Below are positions 14,212-23,300 of a stretch of 26,189 nucleotides of DNA, in pieces. How positions within the stretch are numbered: position 1 is the first letter of the stretch; each line of letters starts with the position of its first letter. Source of the stretch: CAZCQP01 sp964500895 (lineage in GTDB: Bacteria; Bacillota; Clostridia; Lachnospirales; JAISER01); assembly GCA_964500895.1 (NCBI GenBank), contig CAZCQP010000042.1:1-26189 (forward strand), written 5' to 3'. A program made the position numbers and the translations under genes. The notes beneath the pieces are model-generated. The model had not been told where the DNA came from and ran no database searches. It saw nothing but the letters and a program-made list of their open reading frames with translations.

Positions 14212-15855
14212 TTATCTTTCTTCCTGCAACTCCGACGGAATCACTTCGATGGTTAAAAACAGTGTTTTAGAGTAGTTCACTTCATTCAACAGTGCGCTGG
14301 CTTTAATGTGCACCGCCTCCCCTGTTTGGGCAAGCTTAAATTCCCACTGCGCATCATAACCGGACTCCATCATCAAATCTGCACATTCACGCATCTTGTG
14401 CACATCATCAAAAAAGTCGTAAAACAAGCGCCCTTCGTATAAATCACTGCCCAAAAGCAGAACCGCCCGGGTGTTGTAATGCTTCACATACCCTTCTTCA
14501 TCCGTGAACACCATGGCCTTTGCACTGCTTTCAATCAGCTTGTTGGAAAACTCTTTTTCAAACCACAAATTGCCCTCGGTAGTTTTCAATTCCGTAATGT
14601 CTTTGGTTACGTTAGTGAAGCTAACAATTTCCCCGTTTTGGTTATACCGTGCAAACAGCATCATGTCTGCATAATAGCTGGTGCCGTCTTTCCGGAACCG
14701 CCACCCACTTTCGGTATACCGCCCATCCCGGGCCACTGCCTCAATCCATTTCTGCACATACCCCGCCCGAACTTCATCTGCCGGGTACACATTGTCGATA
14801 TGCTTTCCAATGGTTTCTTTGGCCGTGTAGCCAAATAAATACTCCGCACCTTTGTTCCACACCGTCACAATGCCGTTGCGGTCCATGGCGTAAATGGCGT
14901 AATCCCGCACACTATCTATAATGTCGTTTAAGAAGCTGGTGCGGTCTTCCACCTTCTTTTCCAGCTCATCATTTAAGTTTTGAATGAGCCTGTTTTGGAA
15001 TTTCAGCTCGTTGGTCAGCCGCTTCGTTTTGTCGTAAACAATACAGTTGCCCACTGCCGCACCCACATAATATTTAATAAGGTCCACCATTTCCAGCTGA
15101 ACCGCTGAATAGGCATGAATGCTGGCAAAAGCAAAAACCCCCACCACTTGCTCTTGGTTTACCAAAGGCACCACCATAATGCTTTTGGGCTTCACTTTGC
15201 CTAAAAAAGTGCGCATCAGGTAAATGGTGTCATTGGGGATTTCCGTAATGATTTTGGTTTCCTTGTTTTGAGCGGGAATGCCAATGAAGCCTTCCCCCAG
15301 GGTTAAGTCAAATTCCGAATAAATGTTTTTGCTGAACCCGGAAGACTTTTTAATTTCCAGCTTATTGGTGGCGTGGTTGGTTAAATAAAACACCCCGCAA
15401 TTAGACTGGGTTACATCTATGAGCTTGGGCATCAAATCATCCAGCAGCTTTTCCAGGTCTATGCTGGCCGCAATGGAATTCACAATGTTCAGAATACGCT
15501 GCCGGTTTTGGTCCTTCAGCCGCTGGCTTTCTTTAATATGAATCACCCGCTTGGCCACGTCTTCCATGTCTGCAAACCGCAAAGGCTTCATTTCCGGGGA
15601 AATGTTGTCCGTGGTGTCTTTGTCCAGGTAATCCAGATATTCTTGAAAGTTTTGATGATAGTCCGAAAGCCGTTTCATATGTTTATACTGGCAGATGGAA
15701 TAGGTAATCACCGCACCGGATAATCCGCTGATAATGGTAATCATCACTGCATCCACGGTTAAAAATGCATGGGTAAACGCATACAGAAAGATAATGGCAA
15801 TGACTTCCAGCATCAGCAGCAACTTAATTTTATAATCTTGGCGGGGATTGTTCAT
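14212..15855 (-). CDS. Membrane-anchored GAF-PAS-PAS sensor protein without output domain
   Basis: A 547-residue sensory protein. Two membrane helices (about 11-30 and 34-54) with a very short outside loop, then a basic coiled stretch (57-75), a GAF domain (about 120-272), a coiled coil (about 275-310), one clear PAS domain (about 310-422, with VTVWNKGAEYLFGYTAKE and the PAC-like FTNVTKDITELK) and a second, more divergent PAS (about 434-540). The chain ends there: no histidine kinase, GGDEF, EAL, HD-GYP, phosphatase or DNA-binding domain follows, and the stop is a clean TAA. GAGAGGTG lies close before the ATG. It is 22 bases downstream of the DUF58 gene and probably in the same transcript. 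Ligands are unknown. A frameshift that cut off an output domain is unlikely, because the sequence past the stop is a repeat and a terminator. Confidence 0.88.
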   Translation of the reverse strand: MNNPRQDYKIKLLLMLEVIAIIFLYAFTHAFLTVDAVMITIISGLSGAVITYSICQYKHMKRLSDYHQNFQEYLDYLDKDTTDNISPEMKPLRFADMEDVAKRVIHIKESQRLKDQNRQRILNIVNSIAASIDLEKLLDDLMPKLIDVTQSNCGVFYLTNHATNKLEIKKSSGFSKNIYSEFDLTLGEGFIGIPAQNKETKIITEIPNDTIYLMRTFLGKVKPKSIMVVPLVNQEQVVGVFAFASIHAYSAVQLEMVDLIKYYVGAAVGNCIVYDKTKRLTNELKFQNRLIQNLNDELEKKVEDRTSFLNDIIDSVRDYAIYAMDRNGIVTVWNKGAEYLFGYTAKETIGKHIDNVYPADEVRAGYVQKWIEAVARDGRYTESGWRFRKDGTSYYADMMLFARYNQNGEIVSFTNVTKDITELKTTEGNLWFEKEFSNKLIESSAKAMVFTDEEGYVKHYNTRAVLLLGSDLYEGRLFYDFFDDVHKMRECADLMMESGYDAQWEFKLAQTGEAVHIKASALLNEVNYSKTLFLTIEVIPSELQEER

Positions 15856-15877
15856 GCAATCACCTCTCTCAATATGA

Positions 15878-16750
15878 TTAGCCTATAACGGCAGTTAAAA
15901 GCTTGATGATGTTGCAATCTGTAGGCACCGTGGCATAGGCGGCATTCCGTGCTTCACAAAACCCTTTCATTGCGTTTTGGAATTGCTTCAATGCTTCTGC
16001 ATACATGGTCAATACATCACCGGTGATGTACACATCCAGCGTTTCTTGGGTTTCGGCATCGGTCAGTTGCAGCGCACCGGAAAGTTCCGGGTTTAGTTCA
16101 GTTTTGTCCAAAATATGAAAAAGGCAAACCTGTTGCCTTTTATTTTGCAGCATCTTCACGCTTTCTTCATAACCGTCCATAGAAAAAAAATCGGAAATAA
16201 TAAAGCTTATGCCAGCACCCATAGGGTTGTGCTTTAATTCTTCAATGGACTGATTCAGCCGGGTTTGCCCCTGTGGTTGCTGGCCGTCTAAAAAGCGCAC
16301 CAGCTCAGGGAACTGGTTTTTGCCCGCCAAACCTGTTTTGCGGGCAAGAATGCGGCCATCCCCACAAGTGTAAACATTCACCCGGTCTCCGTTTTTCACA
16401 GCCAAGTATGCCAAAGTGGCACCCAGTAGCTTGGCGGTGGTCAACTTGTTCGGTTCCCCGTCGTCCATAGAGGTGCTGGCATCTATAAACACATTAACCT
16501 CAGCCTGCTTCTCCTCTGTAAACAGCTTTAAAAACAGCTTGTCCAACCGGCCATAGCTGTTCCAGTCTATACGGCGCAAATCGTCCCCGGGGGTGTAATC
16601 CCTAAAATCTGCAAACTCCAAGGACTGCCCTTTGCCGCTGGACTTTCTGGCCCCGGTAAAGCCCACAGAGGCTTTGTTGGCCATTTTCAGGCTTAACGTT
16701 TCCAGCCGGGCTAAATATTCTTTTGTAAGCAACGGTTGAATTGGTTTCAT
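15878..16750 (-). CDS. DUF58 domain-containing protein (VWA-like partner of MoxR)
   Basis: A 290-residue soluble protein. The DUF58 signature FADFRDYTPGDDLRRIDW is at 46-63, followed by a von Willebrand A-like domain with the metal-site motif DASTS at 90-94 (D-x-S-x-S) and IISDFFSMDGYEE further on. No membrane helix is seen, unlike longer DUF58 proteins. The start at 16750 has AGGA eight bases before it and lies ten bases after the moxR stop; a longer open frame would overlap moxR. In many bacteria DUF58 proteins are encoded directly after moxR and are thought to work with it in assembly or activation of envelope or cofactor-containing proteins. The exact function is unknown. Confidence 0.92.
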   Translation of the reverse strand: MKPIQPLLTKEYLARLETLSLKMANKASVGFTGARKSSGKGQSLEFADFRDYTPGDDLRRIDWNSYGRLDKLFLKLFTEEKQAEVNVFIDASTSMDDGEPNKLTTAKLLGATLAYLAVKNGDRVNVYTCGDGRILARKTGLAGKNQFPELVRFLDGQQPQGQTRLNQSIEELKHNPMGAGISFIISDFFSMDGYEESVKMLQNKRQQVCLFHILDKTELNPELSGALQLTDAETQETLDVYITGDVLTMYAEALKQFQNAMKGFCEARNAAYATVPTDCNIIKLLTAVIG

Positions 16751-16760
16751 CACAATTTTC

Positions 16761-17744
16761 CTATAAAAGTGAGGCAATGATGGCATCGGCGGTGATGCCA
16801 TCTGCCACAGCCTCGAAATTTAAAAATAAACGGTGGCGTAACGTGGGCAGTGCGGCTTTTTTAATGTCCTCAAAGGCCACATTAAACCGGCCGTCCAGCA
16901 AGGCATAAATTCTGGCCACGTTAATGAGGGCCTGGGCACCTCTGGGGCTTGGGCCAAAGCGAACATATTGCTTGGTCATGGTTAAAGCGTCTGGGCTTTC
17001 CGGGTGGGCTTTCAGCACCAGTTCCATGGCGTAGTCGTACACCGCCTTGGCAATGGGGGCTGTTTTAGCCAGCCGGTTTAATTCCAACAACTTTTGGGCA
17101 TCGGCCACTTGCACAGGGGTTTCCTCTTGATCCCCCGTGGTTAAGGACACAATTTGCCCCAATTCTTCTTTGGTTGGGAAGTCCACCAATATTTTCATAA
17201 TAAATCGGTCCAGCTGGGCCTCTGGCAAAGGATACGTGCCTTCCAGTTCCAAGGGGTTTTGGGTTGCAAGCACAAAAAAGGGGCTGGGTAATTGGTATGT
17301 GTTTCCCCCAACCGTTACAGTTTTTTCTTGCATAGCCTCTAACAGGGCGCTTTGGGTTTTGGGGGTGGCACGGTTAATTTCATCTGCCAGCACCAGGCTT
17401 GCAAAAAGCGGCCCTTTCTGAAACTGAAAGCTGCCCCCGGCTTCTGTTTTTAAATAAATGTCTGTGCCCGTAATGTCTGCGGGCATTAAGTCCGGCGTAA
17501 ACTGTATGCGGGAAAAAGGCAAGGCCAAAGCCTGTCCAAATGCTTTCACCATCTGGGTTTTGCCCAAGCCGGGCAGCCCTTCTAAAAGCACGTTGCCCCC
17601 GGCCACCATGGCCGTAAGCACCCCCCGCACCACTTCTTTTTGCCCGATAATGGCTTTGGCCACCTGGGCTTCAATGGCTAAAAAGTCCTCTTTAAAAGAT
17701 AATAACCCTGCTTCTGTTAAGGTATTTGATGTTGTTGCTTCCAT
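16761..17744 (-). CDS. MoxR-family AAA+ ATPase
   Basis: A 327-residue AAA+ ATPase of the MoxR branch, chaperone-like enzymes that remodel or activate partner proteins with VWA domains. Walker A GLPGLGKT is at 56-63, Walker B VLADE at 118-122 with the MoxR-typical NRATPKTQSALLEAM after it, and sensor 1 ATQNP at 160-164. The C-terminal lid domain contains GPSPRGAQALI, also typical. GGAG lies eight bases before the ATG. The gene starts 35 bases after the yitT stop and ends ten bases before the DUF58 start, so a four-gene minus-strand transcript yitT-moxR-DUF58-GAF/PAS is likely; no separate promoter can be placed in the 35-base gap. Confidence 0.95.
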   Translation of the reverse strand: MEATTSNTLTEAGLLSFKEDFLAIEAQVAKAIIGQKEVVRGVLTAMVAGGNVLLEGLPGLGKTQMVKAFGQALALPFSRIQFTPDLMPADITGTDIYLKTEAGGSFQFQKGPLFASLVLADEINRATPKTQSALLEAMQEKTVTVGGNTYQLPSPFFVLATQNPLELEGTYPLPEAQLDRFIMKILVDFPTKEELGQIVSLTTGDQEETPVQVADAQKLLELNRLAKTAPIAKAVYDYAMELVLKAHPESPDALTMTKQYVRFGPSPRGAQALINVARIYALLDGRFNVAFEDIKKAALPTLRHRLFLNFEAVADGITADAIIASLL

Positions 17745-17779
17745 AAAACCCGCTCCGTTTTAGCGCTTTAAAGCTGCGC

Positions 17780-18640
17780 TTATTTCTTTTCCTTTAGTAA
17801 TTTAAAGCCGTCACCCAGCACTTCATTGGCATGGGCCACCACCACAAAGGCGGTATCATCAATGTCCGACACAATGTCTTTCAATAAAAAGGTTTCTTTC
17901 GGGCGAACCACCACCCACAACATCCGGCGTTCTACCCCCGAGTACATGCCCTGGCCTTTCATGCACGTTACACCCCGAAGCATCCGGGACATCAAGGCTT
18001 CCGCAATGGCATCTGTATGGTGTTCGCTAATGATATAACAAATGTTGGCATAGTCAAAGCCGTTTATAATTTTGTCACAAACTGCCGCGCATATGTACAT
18101 GGTGATAAGGGCATACAAGCCGGTTTCAAAGTCTTTAAACACCACCATGGCCAGCACAACAATGGCGCCGTCCACCGTTAAAAATACTTTGCCCAAAGAA
18201 ATGGTTTTAAACCGCTGGTGCAAAAGGCGTGCCACCAAGTCTGTACCGCCAGCTGAAGCCTGGGCCTTTAAAAAAGCCACGGCACCTAAACCGTACAGCA
18301 AGCCCCCAAAAACAGAGGCCACCAGTTTATTGGTGGTAAGCAAGGGGAACTGGGCCAGTACGTCCACAAACAGGGCATAGATGAAAGTAGCCACCAATGT
18401 TTTAATGGTATAGGCTTTGCCCTTCATTTTTACGCTAAGAAACAAAAAGGGTAACGTAAGGATAAACACAAAAGTTCCTACAGGGATAGGGACAAAATAG
18501 TTAATGACCGTTGCAATCCCGGCAAACCCACCGCCAATGATATTGTTGCCCACTAAAAATTGGTCTAATGCGATGGCGTACATCAGGTTGCCAATAAAAA
18601 AATACCAAGCCTTTTCCAACGTGCCCTTGTGCTTCGACAT
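17780..18640 (-). CDS. YitT-family membrane protein (DUF161 and DUF2179 domains)
   Basis: A 286-residue membrane protein of a family widespread in Firmicutes and with no settled function. About five or six helices occupy residues 10-200, with the family motifs FLVGNNIIGGGFAGIATVI and ASAGGTDLVARLL. The C-terminal part (about 205-286) is the soluble DUF2179 domain (YIISEHHTDAIAEALM, then GVTCMKGQGMYSG). The start at 18640 has AAGGGG six bases before it; the longer open frame upstream reads into a hairpin repeat and is rejected. A strong sigma-A promoter lies at 18800-18829, so the transcript carries a leader of about 150 bases with a long hairpin. moxR follows after 35 bases. Confidence 0.9.
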   Translation of the reverse strand: MSKHKGTLEKAWYFFIGNLMYAIALDQFLVGNNIIGGGFAGIATVINYFVPIPVGTFVFILTLPFLFLSVKMKGKAYTIKTLVATFIYALFVDVLAQFPLLTTNKLVASVFGGLLYGLGAVAFLKAQASAGGTDLVARLLHQRFKTISLGKVFLTVDGAIVVLAMVVFKDFETGLYALITMYICAAVCDKIINGFDYANICYIISEHHTDAIAEALMSRMLRGVTCMKGQGMYSGVERRMLWVVVRPKETFLLKDIVSDIDDTAFVVVAHANEVLGDGFKLLKEKK

Positions 18641-18663
18641 GCTTTGCCCCTTCTCTGTAGAAA

Positions 18664-18774
18664 AACACTGATAAATGCATGCCGTGCCTGGCGCATAAGA
18701 CGGTGGGAAACTTTTTCGTAAAAAAGTTTCCCACACCCTTCAAAACGAGCCACACTTTCATGCATATCAGTGTT
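18664..18774. repeat. 111-bp palindromic hairpin element, copy D, in the yitT leader
   Basis: Outer arms are AACACTGATAAATGCATG (18664-18681) and CATGCATATCAGTGTT (18759-18774), complementary apart from a two-base indel. The core is the H1 hairpin of the repeat family: a perfect 14-bp stem, 18703-18716 with 18721-18734, loop CGTA, followed by ACACCCTTCAAAA as in copy B. Read on the minus strand, the outer stem is followed by a short T-run (GTGTTTTTC), so it may act as terminator for the upstream peptidase gene or as an attenuator for yitT. Confidence 0.7.
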
Positions 18775-18799
18775 AAAAATAACCGGTTTCTTCATAATA

Positions 18800-18829
18800 A
18801 GTATAGCGCAGGGAGCCGCATTTTGTCAA
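18800..18829 (-). promoter_or_regulatory. Sigma-A promoter of the yitT-moxR cluster
   Basis: Minus strand: perfect TTGACA (18829-18824), 18-base spacer, TATACT (18805-18800). It lies just after the stop codon of the peptidase gene and upstream of hairpin element D. The predicted start is near 18793. Confidence 0.7.
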
Positions 18830-18838
18830 TGCCAGGTT

Positions 18839-20050
18839 CTATTGCTGCACCGGCAGAATTTGGCTTTTCACCACGTCTATGGCCTTCAACAACTGGTCGT
18901 CATCCTCCTGTTTTAAGGTGGCCAGGTTAATGGTTTTTTCCTTGTCTAAATCCACCACATAGTCCGGGGCCAAACCTTCCCCGTTAATGCACACACCGCT
19001 AGGGGTGTAGTATTTGGCAATGGTCACCTTCACACCGCTGCCGTCCGGCAAGTCGAACAAGTTTTGCACAAGCCCTTTGCCATAAGTTTGAGTGCCTACC
19101 AAAACCCCTACGTGCATGTCTTTTACAGCCCCGGCCATCACCTCTGAAGCACTGGCAGAGTTGCCGTTCACCAGCATAACCAGCGGAATATCAATGCGGG
19201 TAGGGTCTGAGTAAGCATATTCCTTTTTACCATTTTTATCTTCGGTATAAACAATGTAACCCTTGGGCACCAGCACATCTGTAATTTTCACCACAATGTC
19301 TAAAAGGCCGCCGGGGTTGTTGCGCACGTCTATAATAAGCCCTGCCATGCCCTGGCTTTGCAAGTTTTTATAAGCTTCTAAAAACTGGGTATAGGTGACA
19401 CGTTCAAAGCCGGAAATGGCAATGTAGCCAATGTTATCTTCCAGCATGCGATGGGCCACAGTGGGCACGTTAATGTTTTTGCGGGTAATGTCCACATCAA
19501 AGGTGGAATTGTCCAGCTCTCGGTAAATGGTCACGTTTACGCTGGTGCCCGGTTCGCCTTTCATCATGGCCACCGCTTCTTCGTAGGTGTCTCCATAAAC
19601 ATTAAAGCCGTTCACCTTCGTAATTTTATCTTCTATTAAAAGGCCGGCATCGTCGCCGGGGGAACCGTCAAACACAGACACAATTTTAATGCGGTTGTCT
19701 TTGCTGTCTACCCCCACCTTCACCCCAATGCCAGCATATTTGCCGTCTGTTTGCTCTTTAAAGGCTGTCATGGTGTCTTTATCCATGTAAGAGGTGTAGG
19801 GGTCCCCCACGCCGTAAACCAGCCCGGTGTAAATGCCTTCCCGCAACGCATCCATGTCGTAGCTGTCTACATAATACGTGTCCAGCACAGACATAATGTC
19901 GGCAATTTTGTCTTGAGACACCAGCCCTTGCTCATTGTATCGGCGGTACGCCTTAGTGATGCCGGTGAATAAAAAATTACAGCATAACAAAATGGCCATC
20001 CCCACGGCCATGCCCTTTAAAAAAGGTTTAGTATCCGGGTTACTATTCAC
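18839..20050 (-). CDS. S41-family C-terminal processing peptidase (CtpA/CtpB type)
   Basis: Membrane-anchored serine peptidase of 403 residues. One N-terminal membrane helix (about 12-32 with the chosen start), a helical region, a PDZ domain (about 100-180) and the S41 catalytic domain. The Ser-Lys dyad is Ser300 in NGNSASASE and Lys325 in TYGKGLVQ, 25 residues apart as in E. coli Prc. The conserved LIIDVRNNPGGLL precedes them. Two starts are possible: ATG at 20077 without a ribosome site, and GTG at 20050 with AAGGAG eight bases before it; the GTG is preferred. In spore formers such enzymes may be housekeeping or may act in sporulation signalling (CtpB cleaves SpoIVFA), and the sequence does not decide between these. 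It is divergent from rpoB. Confidence 0.93.
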   Translation of the reverse strand: MNSNPDTKPFLKGMAVGMAILLCCNFLFTGITKAYRRYNEQGLVSQDKIADIMSVLDTYYVDSYDMDALREGIYTGLVYGVGDPYTSYMDKDTMTAFKEQTDGKYAGIGVKVGVDSKDNRIKIVSVFDGSPGDDAGLLIEDKITKVNGFNVYGDTYEEAVAMMKGEPGTSVNVTIYRELDNSTFDVDITRKNINVPTVAHRMLEDNIGYIAISGFERVTYTQFLEAYKNLQSQGMAGLIIDVRNNPGGLLDIVVKITDVLVPKGYIVYTEDKNGKKEYAYSDPTRIDIPLVMLVNGNSASASEVMAGAVKDMHVGVLVGTQTYGKGLVQNLFDLPDGSGVKVTIAKYYTPSGVCINGEGLAPDYVVDLDKEKTINLATLKQEDDDQLLKAIDVVKSQILPVQQ

Positions 20051-20114
20051 GCTAAACACTCCTTGTTTACCATTCATACACCATTTTATTAACTTTATGC
20101 TATGAATATACCTG

Positions 20115-20142
20115 GTTATCTACAAGCCCACATTTTTGTCAA
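20115..20142 (-). promoter_or_regulatory. Putative promoter of the S41 peptidase gene
   Basis: Minus strand: perfect TTGACA (20142-20137), 16-base spacer, GATAAC (20120-20115), four of six matches to TATAAT. It is back to back with the rpoB promoter. Confidence 0.4.
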
Positions 20143-20183
20143 AAAATAGCCAAAAAAGCAAAAAAAATATGCCTAAGAAAAAC

Positions 20184-20212
20184 TTGACATATTATAGGTT
20201 TTGTGTTAAAGT
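20184..20212 (+). promoter_or_regulatory. Sigma-A promoter of rpoBC
   Basis: Perfect TTGACA (20184-20189), 17-base spacer, TAAAGT (20207-20212) preceded by TGT, giving an extended -10. The predicted start, near 20219, leaves a leader of about 165 bases before rpoB. Confidence 0.65.
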
Positions 20213-20218
20213 GATTAA

Positions 20219-20384
20219 CTGTATCGCAAAAATCGTGCCATTAAGGTGGTTACAAAAATTATATCATATTTTTATACACAGTTCAACCTTTTTTTATAAA
20301 CTTTTTAAAATTTTACCGGCAAGGGCGTTTACGTTCTTGCCTTATTGACCGTTCTTCACCATACTTTTTGAAGGAGTGTTGTGC
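20219..20384 (+). promoter_or_regulatory. rpoB leader with two candidate hairpins
   Basis: No gene is present. One weak stem, AAGGT (20243-20247) with ACCTT (20286-20290) and an inner AAAAAT/ATTTTT pairing, is followed by a T-run to 20295 and looks like a poor intrinsic terminator. A second, compact stem pairs GGCAAG (20318-20323) with CTTGCC (20336-20341), extended inward through two G-U pairs to CGT/ACG. It stands 30 bases before the rpoB ribosome site. Attenuation or translational control of rpoBC is possible but not shown. Confidence 0.35.
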
Positions 20385-23300
20385 ATGGAAAAAAATCGGA
20401 TACGGCCGATAAAGTTGGGCAATCAGGTTCGCATGTCCTATTCCAAAATTGATGAAGTTTTGGAAATGCCCAATTTAATCGAGGTACAGAAAGATAGCTA
20501 TAGGTGGTTTTTAAGTGAAGGTTTAAGAGAAGTTTTTCAGGATATTTCCCCAATTACCGACTATAGCGGCAATTTAGTTTTGGAATTTGTAGATTTTACA
20601 TTAGATGAACGGCCAAAATACTCCATTGAAGAATGCAAAGAGCGGGACGCAACCTACGCTGCACCTCTGCGGGTGAAGTGCCGTTTGCGCAACAAAGAAC
20701 TGGATGAAATTAAAGAACAAGAAATTTTTATGGGGGACTTCCCTTTAATGACCGATAACGGTACATTTATCATCAATGGCGCTGAACGTGTTATCGTCAG
20801 CCAGTTGGTGCGTTCCCCAGGCATTTACTATTCCATGGACTACGACAAAATGGGCAAGCAGTTGTTATCCACCACGGTTATTCCAAACCGGGGCGCTTGG
20901 CTGGAATATGAAACAGATTCCAACGACGTGTTCTCCATTCGTGTGGACCGTACAAGAAAAGTGCCTGTCACCGTGCTCATCCGCTCTTTAGGCGTAAGCA
21001 GTGACGCAGAAATTATTGAACTGTTCGGTGAAGAACCTAAAATTCTGAACACCATTGAAAAAGACATCAGCAAAAACTATGAAGAAGGTTTGCTGGAAAT
21101 TTACAAACGGGTGCGCCCCGGTGAACCGCCAACGGTGGAAAGTGCGGAAACACTGCTGCGCAGCATGTTCTTCGACCCTAAACGTTACGACCTGGCCAAG
21201 GTAGGCCGGTACAAGTACAATAAAAAGCTTCATTTTAAAAACCGCATTAAAGGGCTCACACTGGCCGAACATGTCATTGACCCCTTAGCCGGTGAAGTGG
21301 TGGCAGAAGCCGGCACCGTGGTCACCACAGACTTGGCCGATGCCATTCAAGATTCCGGCGTAGGCTTTGTATGGGTACAAACCGAAGAACGGCCGGTTAA
21401 GATTTTAAGTAACATGACGGTTACCATTGATGGATACATTAAACCTTTTGGTCTGGACGGCCTTTCTCTGGGAATAAAAGAGAAGGTCTATTTTCCCGTG
21501 TTGATGGAACTTTTGGAGCAGTATGACGAGCCAAAAGAGCTGGAGATTGCCCTGCGCAACAACATGACCCGGTTGGTGCCCAAGCACATTACCCTTGAAG
21601 ATATTATGGCTTCCATCAACTATATTATTCATCTGGACTACGACATCGGCCACAAGGACGACATCGACCACTTGGGCAACCGCCGCATCCGTGCGGTGGG
21701 CGAACTACTGCAAAACCAGTTTAGAATCGGTCTTGCCCGTATGGAGCGTGTGGTGAAAGAGCGTATGACCACCCAGGACATGGACGTGATCACACCCCAA
21801 GCCCTGATTAACATTCGCCCGGTAACCGCCGCCATTAAAGAATTTTTCGGAAGCTCTCAGCTTTCTCAATTTATGGATCAAACCAACCCATTGGGCGAAC
21901 TGACCCACAAACGTCGTTTGTCGGCATTGGGCCCTGGCGGCCTTTCCCGTGACCGTGCGGGCTTTGAAGTGCGTGACGTTCACTTCTCCCACTACGGCCG
22001 GATGTGTCCCATTGAAACCCCTGAAGGCCCCAACATCGGTTTGATTAACTCCCTGGCAACCTTTGCCCGGATTAACGAATATGGTTTCATTGAAGCCCCC
22101 TACCGTTTGGTAGACCACACCGGCGTTACCTCTCGGGTGACCACGGACTTTATTTATGTCACCGCAGACGAAGAAGAAAACTTTATGGTGGCACAGGCTA
22201 ATGAACCTTTGGATGAAGAAGGTCACTTCATTCATAAGAAAGTGTCCGGCCGTTACCGTGAAGACATCGTAGAGGTCGACAGCTCTAAAATCGACTTGAT
22301 GGACGTTTCCCCCAAGCAGATTGTATCTGTGGCTACCGCCCTCATTCCGTTCCTGGAAAATGACGACGTTACCCGGGCGCTGATGGGTTCTAACATGCAA
22401 CGGCAGGCTGTGCCCCTTTTAAGCACCGATGCCCCCATTGTAGGTACCGGTATGGAATATAAAACCGCCCGGGATTCCGGGGTAACCGTTGTGGCCAAAG
22501 CCGATGGCGTGGTAGAACGGGTGACAGCAGACGAAATTGTCATTCGCAAAGACAACGGCAGCAAAGACGTTTACAAGCTGATTAAGTTTTTGCGTTCCAA
22601 CCAAGGCACCTGCATTAACCAACGGCCTATTGTGCAAAAAGGGCAAACGGTTAAAACCAGAGACATCATTGCAGACGGCCCTTCCACCAACGAAGGGGAA
22701 CTGGCACTGGGCAAAAACCCCCTCATTGGGTTTATGACCTGGGAAGGTTTTAACTACGAGGATGCCATTTTGCTTTCTGAAAAGCTGGTGGAGGACGACG
22801 TGTACACCTCCATCCACATTGAAGAATACGAAGCCGAAGCACGGGACACCAAGCTTGGGCCGGAAGAAATAACCAGGGACATCCCCAACGTGGGCGAAGA
22901 TGCCCTGAAAGATTTAGACGAAAACGGCATCATCCGCATTGGTGCGGAAGTGTCCCCTAACGATATATTGGTAGGCAAAGTGACCCCTAAGGGCGAAACA
23001 GAGCTGACCGCAGAAGAACGGCTGTTACGGGCCATCTTTGGCGAAAAAGCCCGTGAAGTGCGGGATACTTCTCTGCGGGTGCCTCACGGTGAAAACGGCA
23101 TCATTGTAGACGTGAAAATATTTACCCGTGAAAACGGAGACGAGCTGCCCCCAGGTGTGAACCAGCTGGTGCGTGTTTACATTGCCCAAAAACGGAAGAT
23201 TTCCGTAGGGGATAAAATGGCTGGACGCCATGGTAACAAGGGCGTTATCTCCCGTGTGCTGCCTGTGGAGGACATGCCTTTCCTGCCTAACGGACGGCCG

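Noticed and set aside
18641..18736. Longer N-terminus for the YitT-family protein
   Set aside because: The added 32 codons read into hairpin element D and have no ribosome site, while 18640 has a good one and starts the family-like sequence.
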